Both the position numbers and the translations under genes were made by a program. From assembly GCA_041398785.1 (NCBI GenBank), contig JAWKUA010000046.1:1-21244 (forward strand): a stretch of DNA of 21,244 bases, given 5' to 3'. Below are positions 7,132 to 14,701 of the stretch, piece by piece. Position 1 is the stretch's first letter, and each line of letters opens with the position of its first letter. Source of the DNA: Planctomycetaceae bacterium. GTDB lineage: Bacteria > Planctomycetota > Planctomycetia > Planctomycetales > Planctomycetaceae. The notes under the pieces were generated by a model. It saw only the letters and a program-made list of their open reading frames with translations. It was not told the origin of the DNA and searched no databases.

Positions 7132-8970
7132 ATGCCGACTGCTCGACTCAGATTAATCTCGGGAGTGACCGCGTTGCTGGTGATCGGTATTGCCCTGGCC
7201 GTCATGGCGCTGCGCCAAAATCGGACTGGTCAGGCGATGTCTGATCGCAGGTCAGAAAACCTGGCGAAGGGTTCAGCGGCGATTCGGCAGCGAATCAACA
7301 GCTTCTGCGGCGACTGCCACGCAGTACCGGCGCCGGAGACATTTCCCGTCGACGCCTGGGACGCGGAAGTCCGTCAGGGATACGAGTTCTATGCAATGTC
7401 CGGGCGAAGCGACCTGAAGGTTCCTTCCATCAGAGACGTGACCTTGTGGTACAAAACGCGCGCGCCTGCACGGCTGCAGATCCTGGAACCGGATCAGCCG
7501 GAATCGGCATCTCAGGTGCGTTTTCGGCAGGTTCCCGTGACGTTCACTGCCGGAGAGAAATTTTCCGCGGTGTCATTCATCCGCTGGATGCCGCATTCCG
7601 GCGACTCTGCCGGTCAGTTGCTGTTTTGTGATATGAACTCAGGAGACATTGCGTCGGTCACTCCGTCTGATCTGTCGCAGGCACGGTCGCTTGCGAAGCT
7701 GTGGAACCCCGCGCATGTGGAAGTGACAGACCTGGACGCCGATGGTCGTGCGGACTTTGTCGTCGCGGAACTCGGCAGCCTGATGCCCGCCGATCATGGC
7801 GACGGGATGGTGATCTGGCTGCGTCCGGCGGAGGACGGCGGTTCGCTGGATCGCGTTGTGCTGCAGGATGGGCTGGGGCGAGTCTCCGACGTCCGGCCGG
7901 GAGATTTCGACGCGGACGGAGACCTGGATCTGGTTGTCGCTGAATTCGGCTGGCGATCAACCGGACGCATCCTGCTGCTGGAACAGCGTGTTTCAGCGGA
8001 CGACGTTCCCGCGTTTGTTCTGCGGGAACTGGATAAACGTCACGGCGCAATTCATGTGCCGACTGCCGACGTGAACGGAGACGGCCACCTGGATTTCGTG
8101 GCACTGGTCAGTCAGGAGCACGAATGTGTGGACGCTTTTCTGAATCTGGGGGACGGAACATTTCGCCGGGAACAGATCTTCGCCGCCGGTGACCCTTCGT
8201 TCGGATCCAGCGGGATTCAACTGACCGACATCGACCGGGACGGAGATTTCGACGTTCTGTATTCCAACGGTGACACCGTCGACAGCTTCTATCTGAAACC
8301 GTACCACGCCGTTCACTGGCTGGAGAACGAAGGCGGGTACCCGTTCCGGCCGCATTTGCTGACAAAGATGCCGGGAGTCTACCGTGCGCTTGCGGGAGAC
8401 CTTGACGGAGACGGTGACACGGACATTGCCGCCTGCGCTTATATCCCGCCAAAGAACTCCCTGGCCAACCGGCCCGATCATCAGCTTGATACGCTGATCT
8501 GGCTGGAGCAGACCTCCGCCGGCGCCTTTTCCCGTCATTCGCTTTCAAAGGACTACGGATCGGTCGCGCTGGAAGTCAGTGATTTCGATCAGGACGGCGA
8601 CGTCGATCTGGCAGTCGGCAGCTATTTCCAATCGCCGCGCGTTCCCTGGCTGACAATCTGGTCGAACGACACGGAAATCCGGCAGGCTCCGGCACAATCC
8701 GGATCCCGCCGCAGTGAACGGACTCCGTCTGCGTGCTTCACCATTTCGGCAGGGCGCATTCGCCATGCCTTCCACGAGGATCAACTCCTGATCGGCTTCG
8801 AATTCGCCGAAGGATTGTGTCAGTCCGGATGCCCATCTCACCGTCAGGCTGGTTACCCGATCTGCCTTCCCCAGACCAATCGTCAACTGTCGCTGGTTGC
8901 TGGCAAGGTAACCGTCACCGGCAGTCAGTTGGTGGACGAAGGTCGTGCCGCCGGCAGTGACTCGCACTGA
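7132..8970 (+). CDS. Membrane-anchored c-type haem (CxxCH) protein with VCBS/FG-GAP repeats
   Basis: An ATG at 7132 follows GGTGA directly, so the ribosome-binding site is weak. The 612-residue product has an N-terminal membrane anchor (about 8-27, ISGVTALLVIGIALAVMALR), then a haem-c motif CGDCH at residues 59-63 in a stretch FCGDCHAVPAPETFPVDAW, resembling the mini-cytochrome part of planctomycete proteins. Residues about 175-515 carry VCBS/FG-GAP repeats with calcium-loop motifs (DLDADGRAD, DFDADGDLD, DVNGDGHLD, DIDRDGDFD, DLDGDGDTD, DFDQDGDVD). The propeller part ends near VPWLTIWSN (about 8685). The last 90 or so residues run antisense to the ASPIC domain of the next gene and have no recognisable domain, so the natural end may be near 8715, where an out-of-frame TGA lies, if a base has been lost. 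Inferred role: an envelope electron-transfer or haem-sensing partner of the neighbouring CRTAC1 proteins. Confidence 0.85.
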   Translation: MPTARLRLISGVTALLVIGIALAVMALRQNRTGQAMSDRRSENLAKGSAAIRQRINSFCGDCHAVPAPETFPVDAWDAEVRQGYEFYAMSGRSDLKVPSIRDVTLWYKTRAPARLQILEPDQPESASQVRFRQVPVTFTAGEKFSAVSFIRWMPHSGDSAGQLLFCDMNSGDIASVTPSDLSQARSLAKLWNPAHVEVTDLDADGRADFVVAELGSLMPADHGDGMVIWLRPAEDGGSLDRVVLQDGLGRVSDVRPGDFDADGDLDLVVAEFGWRSTGRILLLEQRVSADDVPAFVLRELDKRHGAIHVPTADVNGDGHLDFVALVSQEHECVDAFLNLGDGTFRREQIFAAGDPSFGSSGIQLTDIDRDGDFDVLYSNGDTVDSFYLKPYHAVHWLENEGGYPFRPHLLTKMPGVYRALAGDLDGDGDTDIAACAYIPPKNSLANRPDHQLDTLIWLEQTSAGAFSRHSLSKDYGSVALEVSDFDQDGDVDLAVGSYFQSPRVPWLTIWSNDTEIRQAPAQSGSRRSERTPSACFTISAGRIRHAFHEDQLLIGFEFAEGLCQSGCPSHRQAGYPICLPQTNRQLSLVAGKVTVTGSQLVDEGRAAGSDSH

Positions 8971-11709
8971 GCTTCCGATCGCGTCGCGATCTGACATGAC
9001 GCCGCGAAGCTGCACTGCCAGATAGTGGCCGGCGGCCGGTGTCCGATTCGACAACAGTGCAGCCGGAGTATCCAGCGTCGAAACCATGAAGTCGTCGCGG
9101 CCATCGCGGTTCCAGTCCAGCCGGGCGACGCTGCGTCCCAGGCATTTCCGGTCGAACCATTCTCCGACAGAATCGGAAACAACTTCGACGAATTCAGCAC
9201 CGCCGATTCCCTGGAAGTACTGTGGCTGCATTCGATAAGGGATTCCTGCCGCCGCATAATTGTCCACGTGACCGTTCACGACAATCAGGTCGGGATGGCC
9301 GTCCAGGTCGCCATCCAGAAACTGCGAACCAAATCCCAGACTTGAAAGGCTGGCGCTGTAAAGCCCGCTGCGCCGCGTCGAATCGGTGAACTGGCCGCCC
9401 GGAATCTGCACGTACAGCGTGTTGGATTCCTGATGGAAATTCGTGACCAGCAGGTCGGGCCGTTCGTCCTGGTTGACATCCGCAACGGCGATGCCCATGC
9501 AGGCTTCCGCGCGTCCGTCCTGATTGAGGGCCAGTCCTCTGACAAGGCCTTCTTCAGAAAACTTTAATGTCCCTCCGGATCGCGGGGCGGTCTGATTCAC
9601 GAAGTAGAAATTCGGAACTGCATCGTTCGCCACAAACAGGTTCAGCAGAGTCGGTTCCGCCCCGTCGGACTCCGGCGCGAACGCCACGATACCCAGGCCT
9701 TTTCCGTCTTCGATCCGAATGCCGGCGGAGTCAGTGACTTCCTGAAACCGGCCGTCACCCAGATTCCGGTAGCAGCGGTCCTGCTCGGCATCGAACATCG
9801 CCGGCGGACAAATTCCGGGCAGAGGATCCTTATCGCGAGTCCGGCAGACTCTCTCGAAGATCTTCTCACCCCGAAGGTAGTTCACGACATAAAGGTCGGG
9901 CAGAGTGTCGCCGTCCAGATCGGCGAACACGCTGCTGGTGGTCCATTCGGCGCCCGCGGTTCCGGTTTGGTATGTGACCGCCGTAAAGGTTCCGTCGCCG
10001 TTGTTGCGAAAGAACTGATTACCGCCGATGTTCCCCAAGTACAGATCCGGGAAACCGTCATTGTCATAGTCTCCGACGGTTGCTCCCTGACTGAACGCAC
10101 CGTCGACGGCATTCGCTTCGGCTGCGACGTTCCGGAACCTGCCGTTGCCGAGATTGCGGCACAACTGGTCGAAATCGCCGGACGCGGAGTCGTCGGGCGA
10201 ACCTGCGGGCGGCCAATCGCAGCCCTGAGCAAAATAAATGTCGGGCCATCCGTCGGAGTCATAATCCAGCACGGCCAGCCCGCCACCGGTGAATTCGAAC
10301 ATCTTCATGGTGCCGACGTCGGGAGTTCCACCGTTGAAATATTGAAAACTGATGCCCGCCGCGGCAGCCACGTCTTCGAAAACTGTGTGACTCTGCGGGA
10401 CGCCTGAAGAATTTGATTCCGCGGTCTCGCCGGCCAGGTGGTGCCATTCAGGAAGCGGGTACGGACTGAGGTCCAGCGCCGGCGCGGGAAGCGCTGCGGC
10501 GACGATGCGCGGCGTGTCTGCCTGAAGTAGCGCCCGTAGCCGAGCGCTGCCGGCGGCTGCCCATTCGGCACGCGGATTTCGCCGCAGCGCCGTTTCACAC
10601 CAGCCGCGGGATTCCCAAAGGCGACCCACCGACTCCGTCAACACGGCCGCCTGGCGCATGCGTTCGATGTCGGAACCATTTTCATTCAAAGCAAACAGCA
10701 CGTCTTCCAACTCCTGAAGCCTGTTGGCGCGGTCGACGAATGGCTGAGCCTGCGGCTGATGTCCCAGCGAAATCAGCAGTTGCGACAGTCGGTAGTTAGC
10801 GGCGATGTGATCCGGGTCGCGCAGCAACGACTCGGCAAAGCAGCGAACGGCAAACGGGCGGTCATCGCGATCTTCGCACCATGCGCCGCGGACGTACCAG
10901 ATGTCGGGATGATTGGCGACCGTCTCCGGCAGTGAAGCATTCCACTCCGGAAGCCGGTCGAACCTGTCGGAACGCAGCAGGATCCGGCCAAGCTGCGCGT
11001 GCGCCTCTATGTGTTGCGGTACCGCCGCGATCACCTGGCGCAGCAACTGTTCGGCGGCGGCGAGCTCGTCGAGCGAGCCGGCGTACGTCGCCTGCCACAG
11101 CAGTGTCATGGGATCCGCAGAGCCCGGCCGCGATGGCTGGCGAAACTCCCCCGGCACTTCGACCGCAAGATCCACGTCTCCCAGCAGGATCAGATCTTCC
11201 GCATCGAACTGTCCGGCTCGCAGCAGTTCGAACAGCAACGGCCGCGACTCCCACCGACGGCCCTCCAGACGCAGCAGTCTTGCCAGCCGACGACTCGCAT
11301 ACGGATCGTCGGGCACACATTCTCGAATGTTCCGCAGGTGGTTCTCCGCGGTGGTCAGTCGGCCGGTTTCCATCGTGATCGTCACGACGGAGCGCTGCGC
11401 CGTCAGGAACTCCAAGCGGCAATCCGCAGTGATGCGTCCGTAATACTCCAGCGCCTGATCCGTGCGATTGAGCGCGTAGGCGGCTTCGCCAGCGATCAGC
11501 AGCGCCTGATCCGACTCCGGCGCATCGGGCGGAATCTGTCCGGAGAGGCGTTCCGCTTCCTGATACTCCGCCGTTGCCAATGCATGCCGGGCACGTTCCA
11601 GCAAGACCTGCGGCGGGATTGTGCGAGGCAAGAATCTGGCAGCAGCAACAGCAGCAACAGCGATTGAGACCCCGATCAGGAGACGCCGAATCCGCATCAG
11701 TTTGACCAT
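8545..11709 (-). CDS. TPR-VCBS-ASPIC/UnbV (CRTAC1-type) exported protein
   Basis: I place the start at the ATG 11709 (MVKLMRIRRLL), directly before a membrane segment (LLIGVSIAVAAVAAARFL). The frame stays open further upstream to 11949, but that part is Arg-rich and non-hydrophobic. Neither 11709 nor the ATG at 11697 has a strong ribosome-binding site. The product has about 1054 residues: TPRs from about 30 to 430 (for example QALEYYGRITADCRL, AAEQLLRQVIAAVPQHIEA), then VCBS/FG-GAP repeats from about 440 to 900 opening with FEDVAAAAGISFQYFNGG and containing DYDSDGWPD, DYDNDGFPD, DLDGDTLPD, DVNQDERPD and DWNRDGRDD, then ASPIC/UnbV near 908-980 (IGSSVRVTAGG ... LTAGDGYLASNQRQLTIGLG). The conserved part ends near 8770 (ELILVEG). 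The remaining 75 residues are Arg/Cys-rich and lie antisense to the haem-c/VCBS gene, so they may be read-through. This is a typical planctomycete CRTAC1-family architecture; likely extracytoplasmic, with TPRs for partner binding. The exact role is unknown. Confidence 0.85.
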   Translation of the reverse strand: MVKLMRIRRLLIGVSIAVAAVAAARFLPRTIPPQVLLERARHALATAEYQEAERLSGQIPPDAPESDQALLIAGEAAYALNRTDQALEYYGRITADCRLEFLTAQRSVVTITMETGRLTTAENHLRNIRECVPDDPYASRRLARLLRLEGRRWESRPLLFELLRAGQFDAEDLILLGDVDLAVEVPGEFRQPSRPGSADPMTLLWQATYAGSLDELAAAEQLLRQVIAAVPQHIEAHAQLGRILLRSDRFDRLPEWNASLPETVANHPDIWYVRGAWCEDRDDRPFAVRCFAESLLRDPDHIAANYRLSQLLISLGHQPQAQPFVDRANRLQELEDVLFALNENGSDIERMRQAAVLTESVGRLWESRGWCETALRRNPRAEWAAAGSARLRALLQADTPRIVAAALPAPALDLSPYPLPEWHHLAGETAESNSSGVPQSHTVFEDVAAAAGISFQYFNGGTPDVGTMKMFEFTGGGLAVLDYDSDGWPDIYFAQGCDWPPAGSPDDSASGDFDQLCRNLGNGRFRNVAAEANAVDGAFSQGATVGDYDNDGFPDLYLGNIGGNQFFRNNGDGTFTAVTYQTGTAGAEWTTSSVFADLDGDTLPDLYVVNYLRGEKIFERVCRTRDKDPLPGICPPAMFDAEQDRCYRNLGDGRFQEVTDSAGIRIEDGKGLGIVAFAPESDGAEPTLLNLFVANDAVPNFYFVNQTAPRSGGTLKFSEEGLVRGLALNQDGRAEACMGIAVADVNQDERPDLLVTNFHQESNTLYVQIPGGQFTDSTRRSGLYSASLSSLGFGSQFLDGDLDGHPDLIVVNGHVDNYAAAGIPYRMQPQYFQGIGGAEFVEVVSDSVGEWFDRKCLGRSVARLDWNRDGRDDFMVSTLDTPAALLSNRTPAAGHYLAVQLRGVMSDRDAIGSSVRVTAGGTTFVHQLTAGDGYLASNQRQLTIGLGKADRVTSLTVRWASGLTQSFGEFEADQELILVEGMANAPCRNGEARRRSPFTAAGSGLCRSLPDFRVVRPDCQPGNARRLEIAADCQIDVAVLIEITDFQRDRSVVL

Positions 11710-11971
11710 GGTCCGTGAACGAATGGCACTTTCACGCAACAGCCTGCCCGTAACTGCTGCAAGAACTCCGCGCCGCCGACCGAACCTCTCCGTCGAAAAT
11801 CCGGGTGCAACCGCCGTGACGGCGCCGAGCGTCCGGAAACCCACCCGCCGCCCGGCGACAACATGCCAGAACCGTGATAAAAGCGTCTGAGCTGCGCTGT
11901 CAGCGGGATTCTGTCGGGACCGAAACAGACAAAGCGTCATGCTCGCCACAGCGGCATGAAAAAAAACACCG

Positions 11972-12442
11972 CTATTTCTGGCCCGGCTTCACTTCGCCTT
12001 CCAGTGCGAAGTCCTTTGTGTTTTCACCGGCGACCAGTTCCGCCGTCAGTTCCGTCTGGAAATTATAGCGGTAGGGAATGTATTCCTCCGTAACGTCGAT
12101 CATGGTGCCGGGAGGAGCCGGCATCGCGGCGGGAACCTGCTTCCCCGTCTTTCGGCTGGCCCGGATCGATACGGAGTGCTTTCCCACCATCGGACCCTGG
12201 TCTTCCGGAATTAGATACTCCCCAGCCGTGATTTCACCGGACGCCGCTCCGCTGCTGGTGCCGCCGCTGTCGCCGCTTGGAGTGAATGTAATCTGCCCCG
12301 TTTCGATCGGCTCTCCATTGAGCGTCACCTTACCGTGAACACTCGTCAGCTCGACTGAGCTGCCGGAGCCGCAACCGGCGCATACCATGCCGGCCATCAA
12401 AGAAACCGTGATTGCCAACAGAGATTGACGCACCTGTAACAT
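11972..12442 (-). CDS. Small probable lipoprotein with beta-sandwich (transthyretin/carboxypeptidase-like) domain
   Basis: I choose the ATG at 12442 (MLQVRQSLLAITVSLMAG), preceded by GGGGTGG at about seven bases. An ATG five codons upstream is possible. The 156-residue product begins with a hydrophobic signal ending MVCAGC-GSGSS; the cysteine after CAG resembles a lipobox, but Cys at -3 is unusual. The mature part reads VELTSVHGKVTLNGEPIETGQITFTPSGD, followed by a Gly/Ser-rich stretch and GEYLIPEDQGPMVGKHSVSIRASRKTGK. This is the pattern of the many planctomycete lipoproteins of carboxypeptidase-regulatory-like type (HGKVTLNGxPI... F.P ... G.Y.I ... G.h.V.I). It ends with acidic and Thr-rich strands. 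Its role is unknown; it often accompanies DUF1559 pseudopilin genes, as here (inference from family context). A run of eight T on the coding strand follows just after the stop (11966-11959) without a preceding clear hairpin. Confidence 0.75.
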   Translation of the reverse strand: MLQVRQSLLAITVSLMAGMVCAGCGSGSSVELTSVHGKVTLNGEPIETGQITFTPSGDSGGTSSGAASGEITAGEYLIPEDQGPMVGKHSVSIRASRKTGKQVPAAMPAPPGTMIDVTEEYIPYRYNFQTELTAELVAGENTKDFALEGEVKPGQK

Positions 12443-12489
12443 TTCTGCCCACCCCATCTTGAAGCAAGTTAATGATGAACATGACCGAG

Positions 12490-12541
12490 CACCGCGATAC
12501 ACGCATGAAGCGCGGTGTTCGAATTTCAATCTATTCGAACA
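12490..12541 (-). promoter_or_regulatory. Two abutting perfect inverted repeats upstream of the lipoprotein gene
   Basis: On the + strand CACCGCG (12490-12496) matches CGCGGTG (12511-12517) with a 14-nt loop. TGTTCGAAT (12516-12524) matches ATTCGAACA (12533-12541) with an 8-nt loop. The two repeats share bases 12516-12517. They lie 48-99 bp upstream of the start at 12442, so they could be operators for a dimeric regulator or two consecutive hairpins in the mRNA leader. No promoter of good quality was seen around them, so position relative to the transcription start is unknown. Confidence 0.45.
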
Positions 12542-12835
12542 GCCCCAAAAACTGATCAGCCGACATCGTGGTTTCCTTTCACGGCACACAGTCGGACCGA
12601 ATCGTCGTCGGAAACGCCAAACCAGCCATCTGCCAGGGTGCCGCGTCAGAAATGAACCCTCCGCGGCGGACGAGTTCACGAGGCCAATCGCCACGCCTCA
12701 TGCCGGGAATCGCAACTTCCTCCGTGACAGCGGTTAAGATACGTTCGTCTGCTGCACGCCTCAGCCGGGAATGGCAGTTCGCCGGCACAAACGGCGGCTG
12801 TGTGACACGAATCGCCACCGGAATCCGAATATGCT

Positions 12836-12879
12836 GCGGGCGGCAGCCAGATTGCCCAGGGCCATCTGACGCCGCCCGC
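12836..12879 (-). terminator. Long GC-rich hairpin downstream of the DUF1559 gene
   Basis: GCGGGCGGC (12836-12844) pairs perfectly with GCCGCCCGC (12871-12879). After small internal bulges a second stem follows: CAGAT-T-GCCC (12848-12857) against GGGC-C-ATCTG (12859-12868), with one mismatch and a tight tip. It begins 42 nt after the DUF1559 stop codon in the direction of transcription. No T-tract follows, so it could act as a factor-assisted terminator or mRNA 3'-end stabiliser. The remaining part of this 478-bp spacer (12542-12835) shows no gene. Confidence 0.5.
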
Positions 12880-12920
12880 GACGCAGTTTCCTTCGAGTGC
12901 GGTCTTCTCGACCGGGACAA

Positions 12921-13919
12921 TCAGAACTCTCCGATGGTTTCGCCACCCCTGACCGTGGCAAGGGCTCGGTACTGGAAGATATCGATATTGTCAGAAATGA
13001 AACGGACGCTTCCATCACCCAGCAGAATCTGGACACCACCAACGTGCCGGCTGCGAGATCCGGCGGAGTCGGTTGTGGTTCCATCACCGTTGATACAGGG
13101 CAGGTTCAGTTTGGGATTATTGAAGCACCAGCCGCAGCACGGATAAACGCGGTCCGGCAACCGGCTGTTCGGACCAAGCTCAGTAAACAGCATGGAACCG
13201 GCAGGCTGATCGCCCAGGGCGTGGCCTCGAACGTCTTCGTCCGAAACGCCGGTCAGGTATTCCGCCATGATCATCGTGTTGCTGGTTCCGTCGATAAAGT
13301 CCCGGAACCTGGCGCCCTTGTTAACGCCGAATGCGGCCTTGACATCAACACTCAGAATCGTCCCGTCGGCTTGCAGGCGAGCCATGCTGTCGTTCCAGAC
13401 ATTGCCGAGCTGATCGCCGTTGAAGAACGCCATGTAGTTCGACTTATGCACGGTTTGCGGGCTCCAGGCAGGAGCGAAATCGGCGCCCTGACCGTCGCTT
13501 GGGCATTTGAAAACCGGGGGAGAAGCCGTGTTCATGGCCTGCAGATTCTCTCCGTGCCAGGTAATTCCGCCGACTCCGAAGTCGATCAGATTGAAAATCG
13601 CTGCCTGCTCGAAGTAGGGGTACAAGTGCATCATGTAGCCGGTGCGCGGCGTGGCATAGATGTCGCCCGGGTCCGTCATGCCGTTTCGGTTTCCGTCGCG
13701 CCAGATGACGCCGGGAGGAAACGTGTTATGCACATCGTGGTAATTGTGAAACGCCAGCCCCATCTGTTTCAAATTGTTCTTGCACTGTGTCCGCCGGGCA
13801 GCCTCGCGGGCCTGCTGGACAGCCGGCAGCAGCAGTGCGATCAGTATTGCGATGATCGCAATGACCACCAATAGCTCGATCAGTGTGAATCCTCGTAACA
13901 ATCCCGTTCTTCGCTTCAT
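12921..13919 (-). CDS. DUF1559 pseudopilin (H-X9-DG type, type II secretion-like N-terminus)
   Basis: The ATG at 13919 is preceded by AGGAG at about nine bases; upstream codons of the open frame have no signal. The 332-residue protein starts MKRRTGLLRGFTLIELLVVI, the prepilin peptidase/methylation motif with cleavage expected after Gly and Phe at +1, and Glu at +5. The hydrophobic helix AIIAILIALLLPAVQQAREAARR follows, then the conserved NNLKQMGLAFHNYHDVHNTFPPG of DUF1559. Near residue 306 the signature H-VGGVQILLG-DG fits the H-X9-DG C-terminal motif. Known: these proteins are massively expanded in planctomycetes and are thought to be exported pilin-like surface proteins; one member has been proposed as a major pilin-like crateriform or fibre component, but function is generally unproven. 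Transcription probably starts from the strong promoter at 14048-14076, giving a leader of about 120 nt. Confidence 0.93.
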   Translation of the reverse strand: MKRRTGLLRGFTLIELLVVIAIIAILIALLLPAVQQAREAARRTQCKNNLKQMGLAFHNYHDVHNTFPPGVIWRDGNRNGMTDPGDIYATPRTGYMMHLYPYFEQAAIFNLIDFGVGGITWHGENLQAMNTASPPVFKCPSDGQGADFAPAWSPQTVHKSNYMAFFNGDQLGNVWNDSMARLQADGTILSVDVKAAFGVNKGARFRDFIDGTSNTMIMAEYLTGVSDEDVRGHALGDQPAGSMLFTELGPNSRLPDRVYPCCGWCFNNPKLNLPCINGDGTTTDSAGSRSRHVGGVQILLGDGSVRFISDNIDIFQYRALATVRGGETIGEF

Positions 13920-14037
13920 TTCGGCAATCTCCTGGAGGGAACGTGACAACCACAAGCGAGCAGCGTCGCGGGCAAACGCAAGTCAGAATTTGCACCGTGG
14001 CGCAGAAACAACGGATTCCGATTTTTTAGATGGCCAG

Positions 14038-14047
14038 CTTCCGGAAG
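14038..14047. promoter_or_regulatory. Perfect palindrome at the predicted transcription start of the DUF1559 gene
   Basis: CTTCCGGAAG is a perfect 10-bp palindrome that directly abuts the -10 box at 14048-14053, covering the expected +1 of the DUF1559 transcript. A protein bound here would block initiation, so it is an operator candidate. A 10-bp palindrome can occur by chance; the position is what makes it notable. Confidence 0.3.
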
Positions 14048-14076
14048 ATTAGAAATTCTGGTGAACACATTGTCAA
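14048..14076 (-). promoter_or_regulatory. Near-consensus sigma70-type promoter of the DUF1559 gene
   Basis: On the - strand a perfect TTGACA (14076-14071) is followed by a 17-bp spacer and TCTAAT (14053-14048), five of six matches to TATAAT. Spacing is optimal. The expected start is near 14041, about 122 nt upstream of the ATG at 13919. It lies in the 200-bp gap between the DUF1559 gene and the upstream membrane-protein gene, so the DUF1559 gene probably has its own transcript. Confidence 0.7.
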
Positions 14077-14119
14077 CCGAGCGCCGCTGGTTAGCTCGGG
14101 GAACGCACGATGCGTGTGA

Positions 14120-14701
14120 TTACTGACCTGCAGCGGGAGTCTCCACGGGAGGCTGCACAGGTGGAAGTGTCGGCGCGGCTGCGGCGGCCGCATCGGCTGG
14201 TTGACCATTCGCCGCAGCGGGACTGGTGCCGGGTTTCGGCTTGAACTCGAAGAATTCGGTCGGTTCCACGGTGGCGTCAAGAACCTCCGCTTCCGCCTCG
14301 CCGCGCAGAACAACGCCGTAGTAAACGTACATTACTCGACGTTTCAGCAGGCCCCGATAGGAATACGCATCTTCGCGGGTTGCGACCAGGCGGTTGGCCT
14401 TCAGGTCGGGCCGGGATTTAACGCTTGAGTACCGTGTGACAAGCCGCTTGATGTCCGACTCTGTGACTGTCCCTTCGCCCAGCGCTTCGTGAACTGCCGT
14501 GAAGTCAGAATTGAAAGAACGCGATGCCATCAGTTCGATAAGCATCACTCCGAACAGCACCAGGATTCCGCCCCGGACGATCACGCGTTCAACGGGATGC
14601 CTTGGCTTCTTTTCCTTCGCGGGAACTGTGCCCGTTGTGGAAGCTTCGACAACCGACGCATCCGCAGGTGCCGTTTCTTCTGCCGCTTGTTTCCGGGCCA
14701 T
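14120..14701 (-). CDS. Single-pass membrane protein of unknown function
   Basis: I choose the ATG at 14701 (MARKQAAEETAPADASVVEAS) because AAAGGAAC lies about eight bases upstream; the frame is open for 24 more codons without a signal. The 193-residue product has a charged, Ala-rich cytoplasmic N-terminus (about 1-45), one membrane helix near 49-67 (IVRGGILVLFGVMLIELMA), a soluble domain from about 70 to 150 with VHEALGEGTVTESDIKRLV and RRVMYVYYGVVLRGEAE, and a Pro/Ala-rich low-complexity tail (PPVQPPVETPAAGQ). I do not recognise the family. The middle domain reads like a compact alpha/beta fold repeated in planctomycete membrane proteins, but this is only an impression. It lies in the same direction as the DUF1559 gene, 200 bp upstream of it, with an independent promoter between. 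Confidence 0.75.
   Translation of the reverse strand: MARKQAAEETAPADASVVEASTTGTVPAKEKKPRHPVERVIVRGGILVLFGVMLIELMASRSFNSDFTAVHEALGEGTVTESDIKRLVTRYSSVKSRPDLKANRLVATREDAYSYRGLLKRRVMYVYYGVVLRGEAEAEVLDATVEPTEFFEFKPKPGTSPAAANGQPADAAAAAAPTLPPVQPPVETPAAGQ

Noticed and set aside
8545..8770. Last 75 residues of the TPR-VCBS-ASPIC protein as a real domain
   Set aside because: Arg/Cys-rich, no pattern, antisense to the conserved VCBS end of the opposite gene; kept only as a probable read-through tail.
11710..11949. Upstream 80-codon extension of the TPR-VCBS-ASPIC protein
   Set aside because: Arg-rich sequence ahead of a clear membrane anchor at MVKLMRIRRLL; it would bury the export signal.
11938..11966. 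Hairpin CATGC-CGC/GCG-GCATG next to a run of eight A/T as an intrinsic terminator of the lipoprotein gene
   Set aside because: In the direction of transcription the T-run comes before the hairpin, the wrong order for an intrinsic terminator, and on the other strand the run is A.
12568..13874. Long plus-strand frames opposite and beside the DUF1559 gene
   Set aside because: They are antisense shadows of the clear DUF1559 frame and the non-coding spacer; no domain features.
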